NCBI RefSeq assembly: GCF_010669285.1
Contig: NZ_CP048711.1
Span: 3,906,001-3,970,000 of the forward strand
Reading direction: 5' to 3'
DNA: 64,000 nt
DNA from: Kineobactrum salinum
Lineage (GTDB): Bacteria > Pseudomonadota > Gammaproteobacteria > Pseudomonadales > Halieaceae
The notes under the pieces are model-generated. The model searched no databases. It had not been told where the DNA came from and saw only the letters and a program-made list of their open reading frames with translations. Each line of letters opens with the position of its first letter. Position 1 is the first letter of the stretch. The translations under genes and the position numbers were made by a program. Shown here one piece after another: positions 18,791-27,812 of the stretch.

Positions 18791-18793
18791 AGA
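18791..18793. repeat. Right target-site duplication of IS3
   Basis: AGA directly after the right end of the element, the partner of 17529-17531. Confidence 0.8.
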
Positions 18794-20302
18794 TCCGCAC
18801 TACAGAGGCTCTGCAGTCGACAACGGGCGACCAGATGACCCGCCTGCAGGAAGTCAACGCCAACCTGGTCATCGCGACGATCGAAGCGCGCAAATTGGCC
18901 GAAGAGGTGCAAAAGGCGCAGGTCGCCCTGGATCATCTGGCGCATCACGATACGCTTACCGGCCTGCCCAACCGGATCCTGCTGTACGACAGGTTGGTCC
19001 AGGCGATTGCGCTGGCGCAGCGTTCCGGCAAGCAGTTTGCAGTACTGTTCATGGATCTGGACGGCTTCAAGCACATCAATGACTCGCTGGGCCATGGCGT
19101 GGGCGACCAGTTGCTGCAGTCGGTAGGCAAGCGCCTGTCGGGTTGTGTGCGCCAGTCGGACAGCATCTGTCGCCACGGTGGAGATGAGTTCGTGGCGCTG
19201 CTTATCGACATTGACCATCCGGAAGACGCAGCGCTGGCCGTGCGGAAGATACTCACCGCTATCGCGTTGCCGCATCACATCGACCAGCAGGATCTGCATA
19301 TCAGCGCCAGCATCGGCATCAGCGTTTATCCGGACGACGGCATGGATGCGGAAACCCTGATCAAGCATGCCGATACCGCGATGTATCACGCCAAGGACAA
19401 GGGCCGCAAAACCTATGCATTCTTCGAGCAGGAAATGACAGAACGGGCGATTGCCCGGCAATCCACCGAAGCCAGCCTGCGTCTCGCACTGGAGCGGCAT
19501 GAGTTCGTACTGCACTACCAGCCTCAGATCGACCTTTACAGCGGTGCGATCGTCGGCGTTGAAGCACTGGTCCGCTGGCAACACCCGCAACGCGGGCTGA
19601 TCGCTCCCGGTGATTTCGTGCCCATCGCCGAGGACAGTGGACTGATACTGCCGCTCGGCCGCTGGGTGCTGCGCGAAGCCTGTCGTCAGGCCCAGGCGTG
19701 GCAAGATATGGGCCTGCCGGCGGTCTCCATTGCCGTCAACACCTCCGCGCTGGAATTCCGTGCCAAGGACTTTCTGGTGAACCTGCGTGAGATCCTGGAG
19801 CAAACACGTCTGTCACCGCGCTATCTGGCACTCGAACTGACCGAAAGCGTACTCATGAGCGATGCCAACACGACCGACACAGTGCTGCGTGAACTGTCGG
19901 CCATGGGCATCCATCTTGCGGTCGATGACTTCGGTACCGGCTATTCCAGCTTGAGTTATCTGCGCCGGTTTCCGGTCGACACCCTGAAAATAGACAGTTC
20001 CTTTGTCAACGGCATGACTCACAATGCCGATGACGCTTCCCTCGTCAGCGCCATGATCAGCATGGGGAAAAGCCTCAAGCAGCGCCTCATCGCGGAGGGT
20101 GTGGAAACGGCCGAACAGGCTGCCTTTCTGCTGGAGCAGCAGTGCGACGAGGGCCAGGGTTTCTTCTTCGCCCGGCCGATGACTGCCGCGGCATGCACCC
20201 CCCTGCTGCGGTCGGGTTTTGCGGTCAAGCCTTCCCGGCATTGACGACACGGGTGTGGGTGCGCTGTGTTGGTTACAGCGCGCCGACATGGCCCACCAGT
20301 CC

Positions 20303-21199
20303 TCAACCGCTTCGGCGACGCAGCAGGGGCGAATTCAGGATCTGCCGTTCATCGCCGGCATAGATGCGCCCCTTTGAGCGGTGCTCGGTAACGTACTCCA
20401 GTCCGAACAACCGGCATAGCTGCACCCCGGCGCCGGTGTAGGCATTGGCACCGATATGGGAGAAGCGGATACCCCGGTCGAACTGGCAACGCATCAGGTC
20501 GGCAATGTGGTCGATCAAGCTGCGCAGAAAGCGGTGGCGCCGAAAATCCGGGCGCAAGGTGATGGTGGAAACGTAGCCGATGTATTCGCCCGGCCCGGCG
20601 TAGCTGGCGCCGACGATCTGCTCTTCCTCCAGCGTTCCGCGCAGCAATGCCTGGTATTCGGTTGCAGTGAGCAGGGTCAGGGCCCACTGTCCCACCAGTG
20701 TGCCGCAGCAGGTGACGCCGAGGAAGAACGGCAGGCTTTTCTCGCGCAGGCGGACCCAGTGATCGATGTCCTCTCCATTGCCGTCGTAGTCTCCGATGTT
20801 GGCGGTGGAGAGATCGACGGAGGAGAGGACCATGTCATGCACCGTCCAGCCCCGGGCCAGGAAGTAGTCGTAGGTATCGTAGCGGACGCAGGCGGGGTGT
20901 GTTTCCACCAGGGCCTTTTCCAGTGCCGTCAACCATTGCTCGGGCGCGGACTCGACCCAGCGATAGTACCACCCGGCCACCTCCAGGGCCTCGCACCACA
21001 GATCCAGAGTCGTCTCCGAGCCGATTGCCGGTCGCGTCGCAAGGTAGCGGATGCGCATGTACTTGAACAATGACTCTGGCTGGGGGCAACGCGCCTGGGC
21101 ACGCGCCAGCACCCACTGGGCCAGGCGTGTCACTTCATCCATTTCCAGGGTGCCCCGGTGGAACCGGTGATGGAGCCGGTTTACGGTGTCTTCCATCAT
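20303..21199 (-). CDS. GNAT-like protein of unknown function
   Basis: A 298-residue soluble protein. The N-terminal ~150 residues are helical with many Trp and Tyr and match nothing I recognise. The C-terminal part resembles an N-acetyltransferase core: YIGYVSTITLRPDFRRHRFLRSLIDHIADLM has the strand and following R-x-x-R-x-x-R pattern near the acetyl-CoA pyrophosphate loop. FSHIGANAYTGAGVQLCRLFGLEYV then resembles the family's last helix and strand. Its ATG overlaps the stop of the upstream gene (ATGA), so the two form a coupled operon. GNAT membership is tentative. Confidence 0.65.
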   Translation of the reverse strand: MMEDTVNRLHHRFHRGTLEMDEVTRLAQWVLARAQARCPQPESLFKYMRIRYLATRPAIGSETTLDLWCEALEVAGWYYRWVESAPEQWLTALEKALVETHPACVRYDTYDYFLARGWTVHDMVLSSVDLSTANIGDYDGNGEDIDHWVRLREKSLPFFLGVTCCGTLVGQWALTLLTATEYQALLRGTLEEEQIVGASYAGPGEYIGYVSTITLRPDFRRHRFLRSLIDHIADLMRCQFDRGIRFSHIGANAYTGAGVQLCRLFGLEYVTEHRSKGRIYAGDERQILNSPLLRRRSG

Positions 21200-22557
21200 G
21201 TCGCCGTGGCAGCCCTCGATTTCCGGACTCTGAGAAAGCGGATCAGGATGACCAGCAAGAGAGCGACCAACCCCGAGGAGCCGGTGCCCGCAAGAATCTG
21301 TTCCGGTTCCAGAGGCTGTTGCGACAGCGCCATCAGACCGGCCCGGTACAACGCCGGCACGGCCTCGAACACGAACAGCAACACGGCGATGGTGTTGAGC
21401 ACCCGGTTCTCGGCTTCGGAGGCCAGAGCGTAACGGATATTGATCTTGTGTTCGAGAAACCGCTGATTCTCCCGGTAGGCGGCGAGATCGGCCCGGGTTT
21501 CGAACCGCGCGGCGATGATATCCGCCAGGGTCTGGGCGGTGATGAACCGGAAGACGCGAATGTTCCAGAACGCCATGGTGCGCCCGAACTCGTTGCTGCA
21601 GTCTTCCAGGAACTTCATGGGAACCCGCTCTTCGTGGCCGATCTTCTGCACCACCCTGGTGTTGGTGCGCGACACCGCCGCATCCTGGAACAGGATGAGC
21701 TCGATGATGAACAGCAGCGCCGCGTCGGAGAAGACCGCAGGTACTTCAGCGCCATTGTTGGCTCGTGTGTCGATGCGCAGGATGTTGTTCTTGCCGACAT
21801 AGATCTCGCTGCTGTCGTACTGCCCCACGTCCTGACCGATCTGATCGAGGAAGGCGCCCGGTTTTAGGGCTGCTCCCATGTTCTGTGAGCGGTAGGTCTC
21901 GCCGGCCAGGTAGTACCGGGCCACGTCGTCCCGGGGTTTGTGTTCCCGGGTGGCGGACAGGCAGGCCCGGCTGGTCCCGGTCTTGATCAGGCCGTATTCC
22001 TCGGCCAGCAGCACTTCGAAGTTGCCGGGCGCCGATGCCCCGCTGCTGCGGCAATAGAGGATCTCTTCTTTCGATACCTGATCGAGCAGTTGGGAAGCGG
22101 GCAGCTCGATACCGTGGAACACAATGGTGACGACTGCCAGGCCGGTGTGCTGGTGAATGGCGACGAAGGCGACGCCCGGGCGCACAATCTGCTCTGAATC
22201 GGGAGTCTCTTCCTGGTCGTGGCAGACGAACTGAAATTCGCCGATGCAGGCCCGGCTCAGGTCCTTCTTCATCTGGTTGGAAATCTCGGAGGCGAGACGA
22301 GCGTCCATTTCCGCCATGAATGTGGCCGGCAAGCCGTGCTGCGGTTCTGCTTCCCGTGCCTTGAGTACTTTCGCTGAGCCGGCGTCAGCAACGTGGCAGG
22401 GTAGATGGATATAGATGTTGCCCAGGAAGCGCTCGTTGTCCATGTCTCTCGATTCGGCCGGTGGTTCGGGAACTGGCAGCGGCGATGATACGCGCATGGC
22501 AATTGATCTGCGCTCTGCAAGAGGAGCAGCTGCCATAGCGGAGTATATAGGAAACAT
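21196..22557 (-). CDS. Unknown protein with C-terminal membrane anchor
   Basis: A protein of up to 453 residues that I do not recognise. The first ~340 residues are soluble, with a Cys- and Glu-rich segment (ACIGEFQFVCHDQEE) and a long charged helix (RADLAAYRENQRFLEHKINIRYALASEAENR). Two hydrophobic segments follow (VLNTIAVLLFVFEAVPALY and SSGLVALLLVILIRFL). Coil then paired membrane helices near the C-terminus recalls RMD1/YagE-type or CorA-like layouts, but no signature motif is present. The start is uncertain: ATG 22557 has no good ribosome site and ATG 22443 (MDNERFLGNIYIHLP) is an alternative. It overlaps the GNAT-like gene by 4 bases. Confidence 0.65.
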   Translation of the reverse strand: MFPIYSAMAAAPLAERRSIAMRVSSPLPVPEPPAESRDMDNERFLGNIYIHLPCHVADAGSAKVLKAREAEPQHGLPATFMAEMDARLASEISNQMKKDLSRACIGEFQFVCHDQEETPDSEQIVRPGVAFVAIHQHTGLAVVTIVFHGIELPASQLLDQVSKEEILYCRSSGASAPGNFEVLLAEEYGLIKTGTSRACLSATREHKPRDDVARYYLAGETYRSQNMGAALKPGAFLDQIGQDVGQYDSSEIYVGKNNILRIDTRANNGAEVPAVFSDAALLFIIELILFQDAAVSRTNTRVVQKIGHEERVPMKFLEDCSNEFGRTMAFWNIRVFRFITAQTLADIIAARFETRADLAAYRENQRFLEHKINIRYALASEAENRVLNTIAVLLFVFEAVPALYRAGLMALSQQPLEPEQILAGTGSSGLVALLLVILIRFLRVRKSRAATAT

Positions 22558-22613
22558 GAACGGTGTGTGGCGAGGCGATTGTCCAGGCTGTTTTGCAGCA
22601 GCCCGTTGCCGGA

Positions 22614-23984
22614 TTACTCAGCCCCGATCGGCCTCACACGGTAGGCCAGCATCAGGCCCGCGGCCACCAGTGCGCCGCAGGCCAGCAACGTGGTGACTCC
22701 GCCCCGGTCGAGACCGATATCAAACAGGAAGCCCCCGAGTAGCGGAGCCATGGCGCTGGTGACACGCCCGACACCGATTACGAAGCCAGTACCCGAGGCG
22801 CGTACATGGGTTGGAAACGTCCGGGCGATGACGGCGTACAGGCTGATCATGCCGCCATAGAGGCACAAACCTGCGAGCGCGGCTGTGATGCGCAGGGCGT
22901 CGAGATCCGCGGGCAAGCGACCAAACAGAATCAGGGTGAGGCCCATGCCGGCCAGCACCGCCAGCGCCAGCCGCTTCAGGCCCAGGTAGTGGGCTGCCCA
23001 GCCCAGGGCGACGCCCCCGACAATCCCCGCAGTGTCGCGGGTCACGGCGACGGTGGCTGATACCGCCGCGGAAAACCCGAGGTCCGCTACCAGTTGTGGG
23101 GTCCAGCTGAGGAAGAAGTACACTGTCATCAGGTAGAGCGCGTAAATGGTCGTCAGGTGCAGGGTCTGGCGCCGCATCGCGGGACTGAATATCTCCGCAA
23201 GCGGCGCCTTGCGCTGCCGTGGTGAGGGCGCCGGCAGCCGGTCCGTTTCCGGCAGATGGCAGCGTCGCAAGAAGCGGTTTACCTTCTCCAGCGCATCGGG
23301 GCCGGGATTTTCGATCAGATAGCCTACCGGTTCAGGGATCCAGCGGATGACCAGGGGTACCATGGCCAGCGCCAGTCCGGCGCCGAGCCAGAAAATCGCC
23401 CGCCAGTCGTAAAGCTCCAGCAGGTGGGCCGAGAGAATCCCGCCCACGGTACCGCCGATCGGATACCCCACTGCCATCAGCGCAATCGCCAGGTCGCGGC
23501 GGCGCTCATTGGCGTATTCCGCCGCCAGCGGATTGATCACGCAGATCATCGCGCCGATCCCCACTCCGGTAATGATCCGCCAGAAGGCAAGCGCCCCCAG
23601 TGACCCCGCCAGCGCACTGGCGGCCATGCCGCCGGCCATGATCGCAAGACACACGAATATCATGCGCCGCCGGCCTATTCTGTCCGCCAGTGGCGCCAGC
23701 AGAAATGAGCCCAGCGCCATGCCCACCAACCCCATCGACAGGGCGATGCCCAGCTGGCCGCTGTTGAGCCCCCATTCCGTCAGAAAACCCGGGGCGGCAT
23801 AGGTCACGGCGAGTACGTCGAAGCCGTCAAGCGCGCAGAGCATCACCGTCACTGCGATCGCCACGCGCTGGTAGGTGCTCAGGGGCGCCTTGAGCAACGC
23901 ATCGCGCGGGTCGCCCCCCGGCAGAGAAGGGGAGATCGGGCTATGGTAGGTCAGGTGGCCCGGGGCTTCTCCCCCGGAAATCAC
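22614..23984 (-). CDS. MFS transporter, aromatic acid:H+ symporter type
   Basis: A 12-helix major facilitator of the AAHS family, which imports aromatic acids with protons. LDGFDVLAVTYAAPGFL in the first helix carries the DGFD motif typical of PcaK/BenK-like members. The 2-3 loop is PLADRIGRRRMIF, and ERRRDLAIALMAVGYPIGG lies in helix 5. I place the start at GTG 23984, preceded by AGGATCGAAG. An open frame reaches ATG 24092, with another ATG at 24008, but the extra residues do not resemble the family. It lies downstream of a LysR gene and near the aromatic catabolic operon, so it probably carries that pathway's substrate across the inner membrane. Confidence 0.88.
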   Translation of the reverse strand: MISGGEAPGHLTYHSPISPSLPGGDPRDALLKAPLSTYQRVAIAVTVMLCALDGFDVLAVTYAAPGFLTEWGLNSGQLGIALSMGLVGMALGSFLLAPLADRIGRRRMIFVCLAIMAGGMAASALAGSLGALAFWRIITGVGIGAMICVINPLAAEYANERRRDLAIALMAVGYPIGGTVGGILSAHLLELYDWRAIFWLGAGLALAMVPLVIRWIPEPVGYLIENPGPDALEKVNRFLRRCHLPETDRLPAPSPRQRKAPLAEIFSPAMRRQTLHLTTIYALYLMTVYFFLSWTPQLVADLGFSAAVSATVAVTRDTAGIVGGVALGWAAHYLGLKRLALAVLAGMGLTLILFGRLPADLDALRITAALAGLCLYGGMISLYAVIARTFPTHVRASGTGFVIGVGRVTSAMAPLLGGFLFDIGLDRGGVTTLLACGALVAAGLMLAYRVRPIGAE

Positions 23985-24245
23985 CTTCGATCCTGTCGTG
24001 TACGGCATGGCATGCTGCTTGTCGTTATCGTGATGAGTGGTCGAGCACGCGGCTCGAAATACTGCCGCCTGGGCCTGGGCGCCGACTCGCATTCGGGGAG
24101 CTTACAAGCTCGGGGTGATTGCAGTAGATGACGTTTTGGTTTAATCGATATCCAATAGGCATCAATGGGCCGGGGCGACCAAAGTGCCGAGTGTTCGATG
24201 TGGTACTCCGCCGGGTGGATTGGCTGTGTGCGGTGGTCGACGCCA

Positions 24246-25142
24246 TCAGCTGTACGGGACACTGGCGCGTCGCAGCATGTCGCAAAAATACTCCGCCGCG
24301 GGGGTCAGGGGCAGGTTGGCGCCGCGGACGATACAGATCTTCGGTGCCGCCAGCTCCTCACCGACATCGATCTTCTGCAGGGAGGCCCGGGTCCAGTGAA
24401 AGTCCTCCCACTGGACGGGTAGCATCGCCAGGTAATCCGAATGAGCCACCACCGTCGCCATGGTGAGCGCGGAGTGTGCCTGCACAGTGACCCGGGGCAT
24501 CGGCAGCCCATGGCGCGCAAACAGTGGACCGAATTCCTCCTCCGCCTTGACGGTGGTTGACGTGGTAATCCACTGCGCCCCCATCAGATCGGCGAGCGAG
24601 CGGGCATTTGCCAGCGGGTGGCCGCTGCGCGCTACAATGATCCGCCGATTGTCGAACAATTTCTCGGTCACGAACTCGCTCGAGGGGAGTTTTTCCGGCA
24701 CGGGGCCCACATACACATCGATCAGGTGATCCTTGAGCCGGGGCTCGGCATCGGGGAACAGCCCTTCGCTGAGATCGAGATGCACCCCCTCATAGCGCTG
24801 ATGAAAGGGCTGGATCACCCTGGGAAGCAGGCTGATGTGGACGGCGGTAGACAGGCAGGCGGCCAGCGTGCCCTGCATCTCGCCCCGCAACTGGCCGATT
24901 TCGTCCACGGCACGATCGAGCTCGCTCTGGGCGGCCCGGACCCGGTTGATAAAGCGCTCGCCCATGGGCGTGGCCACGATGCCGCGGGGGCGCCGCTCGA
25001 ACAGGGTAATGCCCAGCTCGCGCTCGAGTTCGCGGATGCTGCGGGTGATGACGGGCTGGGCGATGCCCAGGTGGCGGGCTGCCGCCCGCAGGCTGCCCCG
25101 TTCGGCCGCCGCGAGCAGGTCGCGGATCTGGTTCATCTTCAT
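24246..25142 (-). CDS. LysR family regulator, likely of the aromatic catabolism locus
   Basis: A 298-residue LysR-type regulator. The N-terminal winged helix-turn-helix (residues about 1-60) reads IRDLLAAAERGSLRAAARHLGIAQPVITRSIRELERELGITLFERRPRG, the standard pattern. The rest is the periplasmic-binding-protein-like effector domain. The ATG follows GGGGAATGAG. It lies between the MFS gene and the TonB receptor on the same strand. A T-N11-A palindrome at 27629-27651, in the divergent promoter of the receptor and catabolic operon, is its most likely target (inference). Confidence 0.92.
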   Translation of the reverse strand: MKMNQIRDLLAAAERGSLRAAARHLGIAQPVITRSIRELERELGITLFERRPRGIVATPMGERFINRVRAAQSELDRAVDEIGQLRGEMQGTLAACLSTAVHISLLPRVIQPFHQRYEGVHLDLSEGLFPDAEPRLKDHLIDVYVGPVPEKLPSSEFVTEKLFDNRRIIVARSGHPLANARSLADLMGAQWITTSTTVKAEEEFGPLFARHGLPMPRVTVQAHSALTMATVVAHSDYLAMLPVQWEDFHWTRASLQKIDVGEELAAPKICIVRGANLPLTPAAEYFCDMLRRASVPYS

Positions 25143-25291
25143 TGTTGCTCATTCCCCGTCAGCGTATCCGATAAATATTTGTTATCGCCCGGGGAATTTA
25201 CCTCTTTCAGGTAGAGACCGGCAATGCCGACACCAAGCTATGGATTTCAGTCGATGCCGTTTGCGGCTCGTGGCGGCGTTGTATGTCCGTG

Positions 25292-27490
25292 TCAGAAATT
25301 ATAGGTGAGGGATGCGCCCCACTCCCGCGGCCGGCCGATATCGTAGTGCTGCGGGCCGGCTGTCTGCACGCTGTAGTCGACGCCGCCGACGGCATACTCT
25401 TCGTCCGTCAGGTTGGTGACGAACAGCGCAACTTCGACGCTCTGGTCTGGTGAGATGTAGCTCATCCGCGCATTCCAGATATCGTACGATGGCAGCAGCA
25501 GGCGATCGGAGTTGGTCGGGGTCGACCACTGCTCGTCCTGGTGATTGTAGCTCACGGTGGTGTCGATCGTCGCTCCGGTGCCCAGGTGAAGCGTGTATGT
25601 CGCGCCCGCGGCAAAGGTCCACTGCGGGGCCCGCTGGAAGGGGCTGTCCCTGTCCACCGCATTGGGGTCCTCCTGGTAGACATCTGTATATCTGGCATCC
25701 AGGTAGGCCGCGTTCGCATACACCAGCAGCGAATCCGTGGGCAGGTATTGCAGTTCCAGTTCTCCACCCTTGAGCTCGGCATCGCCAACGTTCTGCAACT
25801 GGATGTCCGCCCCGATCACCCGCTGTACCTGCACGTTGTCCCATTCCATCAAGAACACCGTGGGGTTCAGGCGCAACGCGCCATCGAGCAGCGTCATTCT
25901 CAGCCCGGCTTCGTAGGAAAGCAGGTCTTCGGGATCGAAGGTGGTGAAGGCGCGTTCGCCGCCACTGGCCGGGATGGTGGCGGGATTGTAACCACCGCCG
26001 CGAAAACCCTCGCTGACCGATCCGTAGGCCATGATATCTGGCGTCAGGTGGTAGCTCAGCTTGGCATTGAACACATTGCTGTTCCAGGAGTCGCTGTCCG
26101 AACCAACGGCAACGGCTCCACTCTCGATGGCAATGTCCTTCTCGTCCCTGTTGACGCGGTAGCCGACGATGATGTTCAGGTCCTGAGTGATATCGTATGA
26201 GCCTTGCAAAAACGCGGCGATCGAAGTCGTTTCCAGCTTGTCGTAGGCGCGTACAGATACCCCCAGAGGCACGGCGAACAGGGCTGACAGGATCTGGGTG
26301 TCGCGCTCCGACTCGAAATAGTAGAGCCCGCCGGTCAGATGAAAATTGTCGCCGTTGTCGTAGGTCAACTGGAGCTCTTCGGAAAAGGATTCGATTTCCT
26401 GGGTGTTCACGCGATCCAGCACCTGCCAGGGACTGCCGTCGATATCGGTAAAGCTGTCGCTGGCCACGTCGAAATAACCGGTCAGAGATTTGAGGGTGAC
26501 CCTGTCGCTGACATCCCAGGTGGCGATGAAATTGATGGATTGGGTTTCGTTTTTCGAGAACTCCTCGCGCTCCTGCCCATTGGCCTGGCTACCGTAGTCG
26601 CCGTACTGGCAGAAGAAGCAGTCGGATGCATAGTCGCCGGTATAGCGCTGTGCCGGCGGCGCCGACAGGTTGTACACGAAGGGGAAGACGGCGGATGCAT
26701 TTACGTTGGGCACAGTGTAGGCGAAACCGTCCAGCTCGTCCTCGAGATAGTCCGCGCTAAAGTCCAGGGTGAGTGTATCGGTCGGTTCGTACCGGGCCTG
26801 GAGTTTGATCAGCGAGGTCTCCTGCGCCCCCGCCTTGCCGCTGCGCTGCTGGTAATCGACGAAGCCGTCACGGTCCAGCCTGCCGCCGCTCAGGCGCAGC
26901 TTGAAGCGGTCGGTGACCGGTATGTTCACTGCACCGACGACATCAAGGCGGTTGTATTCGCCTGCATTCAACTGCAGGCGTCCCCCGAATTCCTCCCCCG
27001 GCTTCACCGAGCTGTAGCGAATGGCTCCGCCGATGGAATTGCGACCGAACAGCGTTCCCTGGGGCCCCCGCAGCACCTCCACCTGTTCAAAGTCGACCAG
27101 CTGGAACATTGCTCCCTGTATCGTCGGGTAGTAGATGTCGTCGATATAGAGTGACACCGCCGGCTCGGAGCCATTGCCTGAGCGCTGCTGCCCCATGCCC
27201 CGCAGGAAGTAGGTGGCTGAACCGCCGCCGTCACCTGCTGTCTGGGTGCTGACCTGGAGGCTGGGCACCACCTGCATCAGATCCTGACTGGACTGGATGG
27301 AAAAGGTCTGCAGCTCATCACTGGACAGTGCGGTCACCGCTACCGGTGTATCCTGCAGGCTCTCCGTTTTTTTCTGGGCAGTGACCATGACCTCTTCGAG
27401 TTGCGCTGCCTGGCCGGCGACGGTCGTGCCCATTGCGGTCATGATGCCGAGGACGAGCGTGGAGTGTGCGAAAGGCGAGCGGGTCTTCAT
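25292..27490 (-). CDS. TonB-dependent outer-membrane receptor
   Basis: A 732-residue TonB-dependent transporter. The start ATG 27490 is preceded by AGAGAGAAG; a further ATG lies nine codons upstream. The signal peptide ends near VAGQA. The TonB-box-like LEEVMVTAQKKTESLQDTP is followed by the plug, including VEVLRGPQGTLFGRNSIGGAI, and by a ~580-residue barrel ending ASLTYNF, a typical C-terminal aromatic. The EEVxVTAQK-type plug is common in receptors for organic compounds in marine Gammaproteobacteria. Sitting divergently from the hydrolase-dioxygenase-monooxygenase operon and on the same strand as the AAHS transporter, it probably brings the aromatic substrate through the outer membrane. Confidence 0.93.
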   Translation of the reverse strand: MKTRSPFAHSTLVLGIMTAMGTTVAGQAAQLEEVMVTAQKKTESLQDTPVAVTALSSDELQTFSIQSSQDLMQVVPSLQVSTQTAGDGGGSATYFLRGMGQQRSGNGSEPAVSLYIDDIYYPTIQGAMFQLVDFEQVEVLRGPQGTLFGRNSIGGAIRYSSVKPGEEFGGRLQLNAGEYNRLDVVGAVNIPVTDRFKLRLSGGRLDRDGFVDYQQRSGKAGAQETSLIKLQARYEPTDTLTLDFSADYLEDELDGFAYTVPNVNASAVFPFVYNLSAPPAQRYTGDYASDCFFCQYGDYGSQANGQEREEFSKNETQSINFIATWDVSDRVTLKSLTGYFDVASDSFTDIDGSPWQVLDRVNTQEIESFSEELQLTYDNGDNFHLTGGLYYFESERDTQILSALFAVPLGVSVRAYDKLETTSIAAFLQGSYDITQDLNIIVGYRVNRDEKDIAIESGAVAVGSDSDSWNSNVFNAKLSYHLTPDIMAYGSVSEGFRGGGYNPATIPASGGERAFTTFDPEDLLSYEAGLRMTLLDGALRLNPTVFLMEWDNVQVQRVIGADIQLQNVGDAELKGGELELQYLPTDSLLVYANAAYLDARYTDVYQEDPNAVDRDSPFQRAPQWTFAAGATYTLHLGTGATIDTTVSYNHQDEQWSTPTNSDRLLLPSYDIWNARMSYISPDQSVEVALFVTNLTDEEYAVGGVDYSVQTAGPQHYDIGRPREWGASLTYNF

Positions 27491-27812
27491 GATGATCTTC
27501 TCTCTTATTTTCTGCATGGACTGTCGGTGTTCGCGGACGGCAGCGCAAGCGATTGCGCGTTGCGCTCATCCGGCTCGAAGGGAGATTAGGCGTTTGTTAG
27601 TGATATGCCTAGATAACTAAAATCTGTAAATGATGCTTTGCAGGTATCATTAAATTTCGATGCCTGCCAAGTATCACTCGGTCGATTTTGGCATCTTCTT
27701 TAATCGATATCCCGCGCCTAGTATCGACACCACTCGACGGCACCACGCGGCCTGGCCCCTGTTTGTGCGGCTCGCGACGTCGGCAATGCGGCAGGCAGGA
27801 GACCTCAGGCAG
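27491..27812. other. Divergent promoter region, TonB receptor / FAH operon
   Basis: About 320 bases without a gene, including a relatively AT-rich centre around 27590-27720. It contains the T-N11-A palindrome listed separately and must hold the promoters of both divergent transcripts. Exact -10/-35 boxes could not be assigned. Confidence 0.5.
27629..27651. promoter_or_regulatory. Candidate LysR-type operator (T-N11-A)
   Basis: AATGAT, an 11-base spacer, ATCATT: a perfect 6-bp inverted repeat with T-N11-A spacing, the consensus form of a LysR activator site. It lies between the divergent TonB receptor and FAH-family hydrolase genes. Confidence 0.5.

Larger units (their letters stand above)
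17237..20244 (+). pseudogene. Coiled-coil GGDEF-EAL cyclic-di-GMP enzyme, interrupted by IS3
   Basis: A cyclic-di-GMP synthase/phosphodiesterase gene split by an insertion element. The 5' part (17237-17531, GGAGG before the ATG) encodes a charged coiled coil rich in AREDAAHQRE-type repeats. The 3' part (18794-20244) continues IRTTEALQ, another coil, then GGDEF with intact GGDEF and the inhibitory I-site RQSD five residues before it, then EAL with EALVRW, NTS, ELTES, DDFGTGYSSL and AEGVET. Removing the element plus one copy of the 3-bp duplication gives 295 + 1451 = 1746 bases, exactly 582 codons, reading EEEIRTTEALQ through the joint. Insertion looks recent. The 3' part could still be made from an internal start such as ATG 18835. 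Confidence 0.88.
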
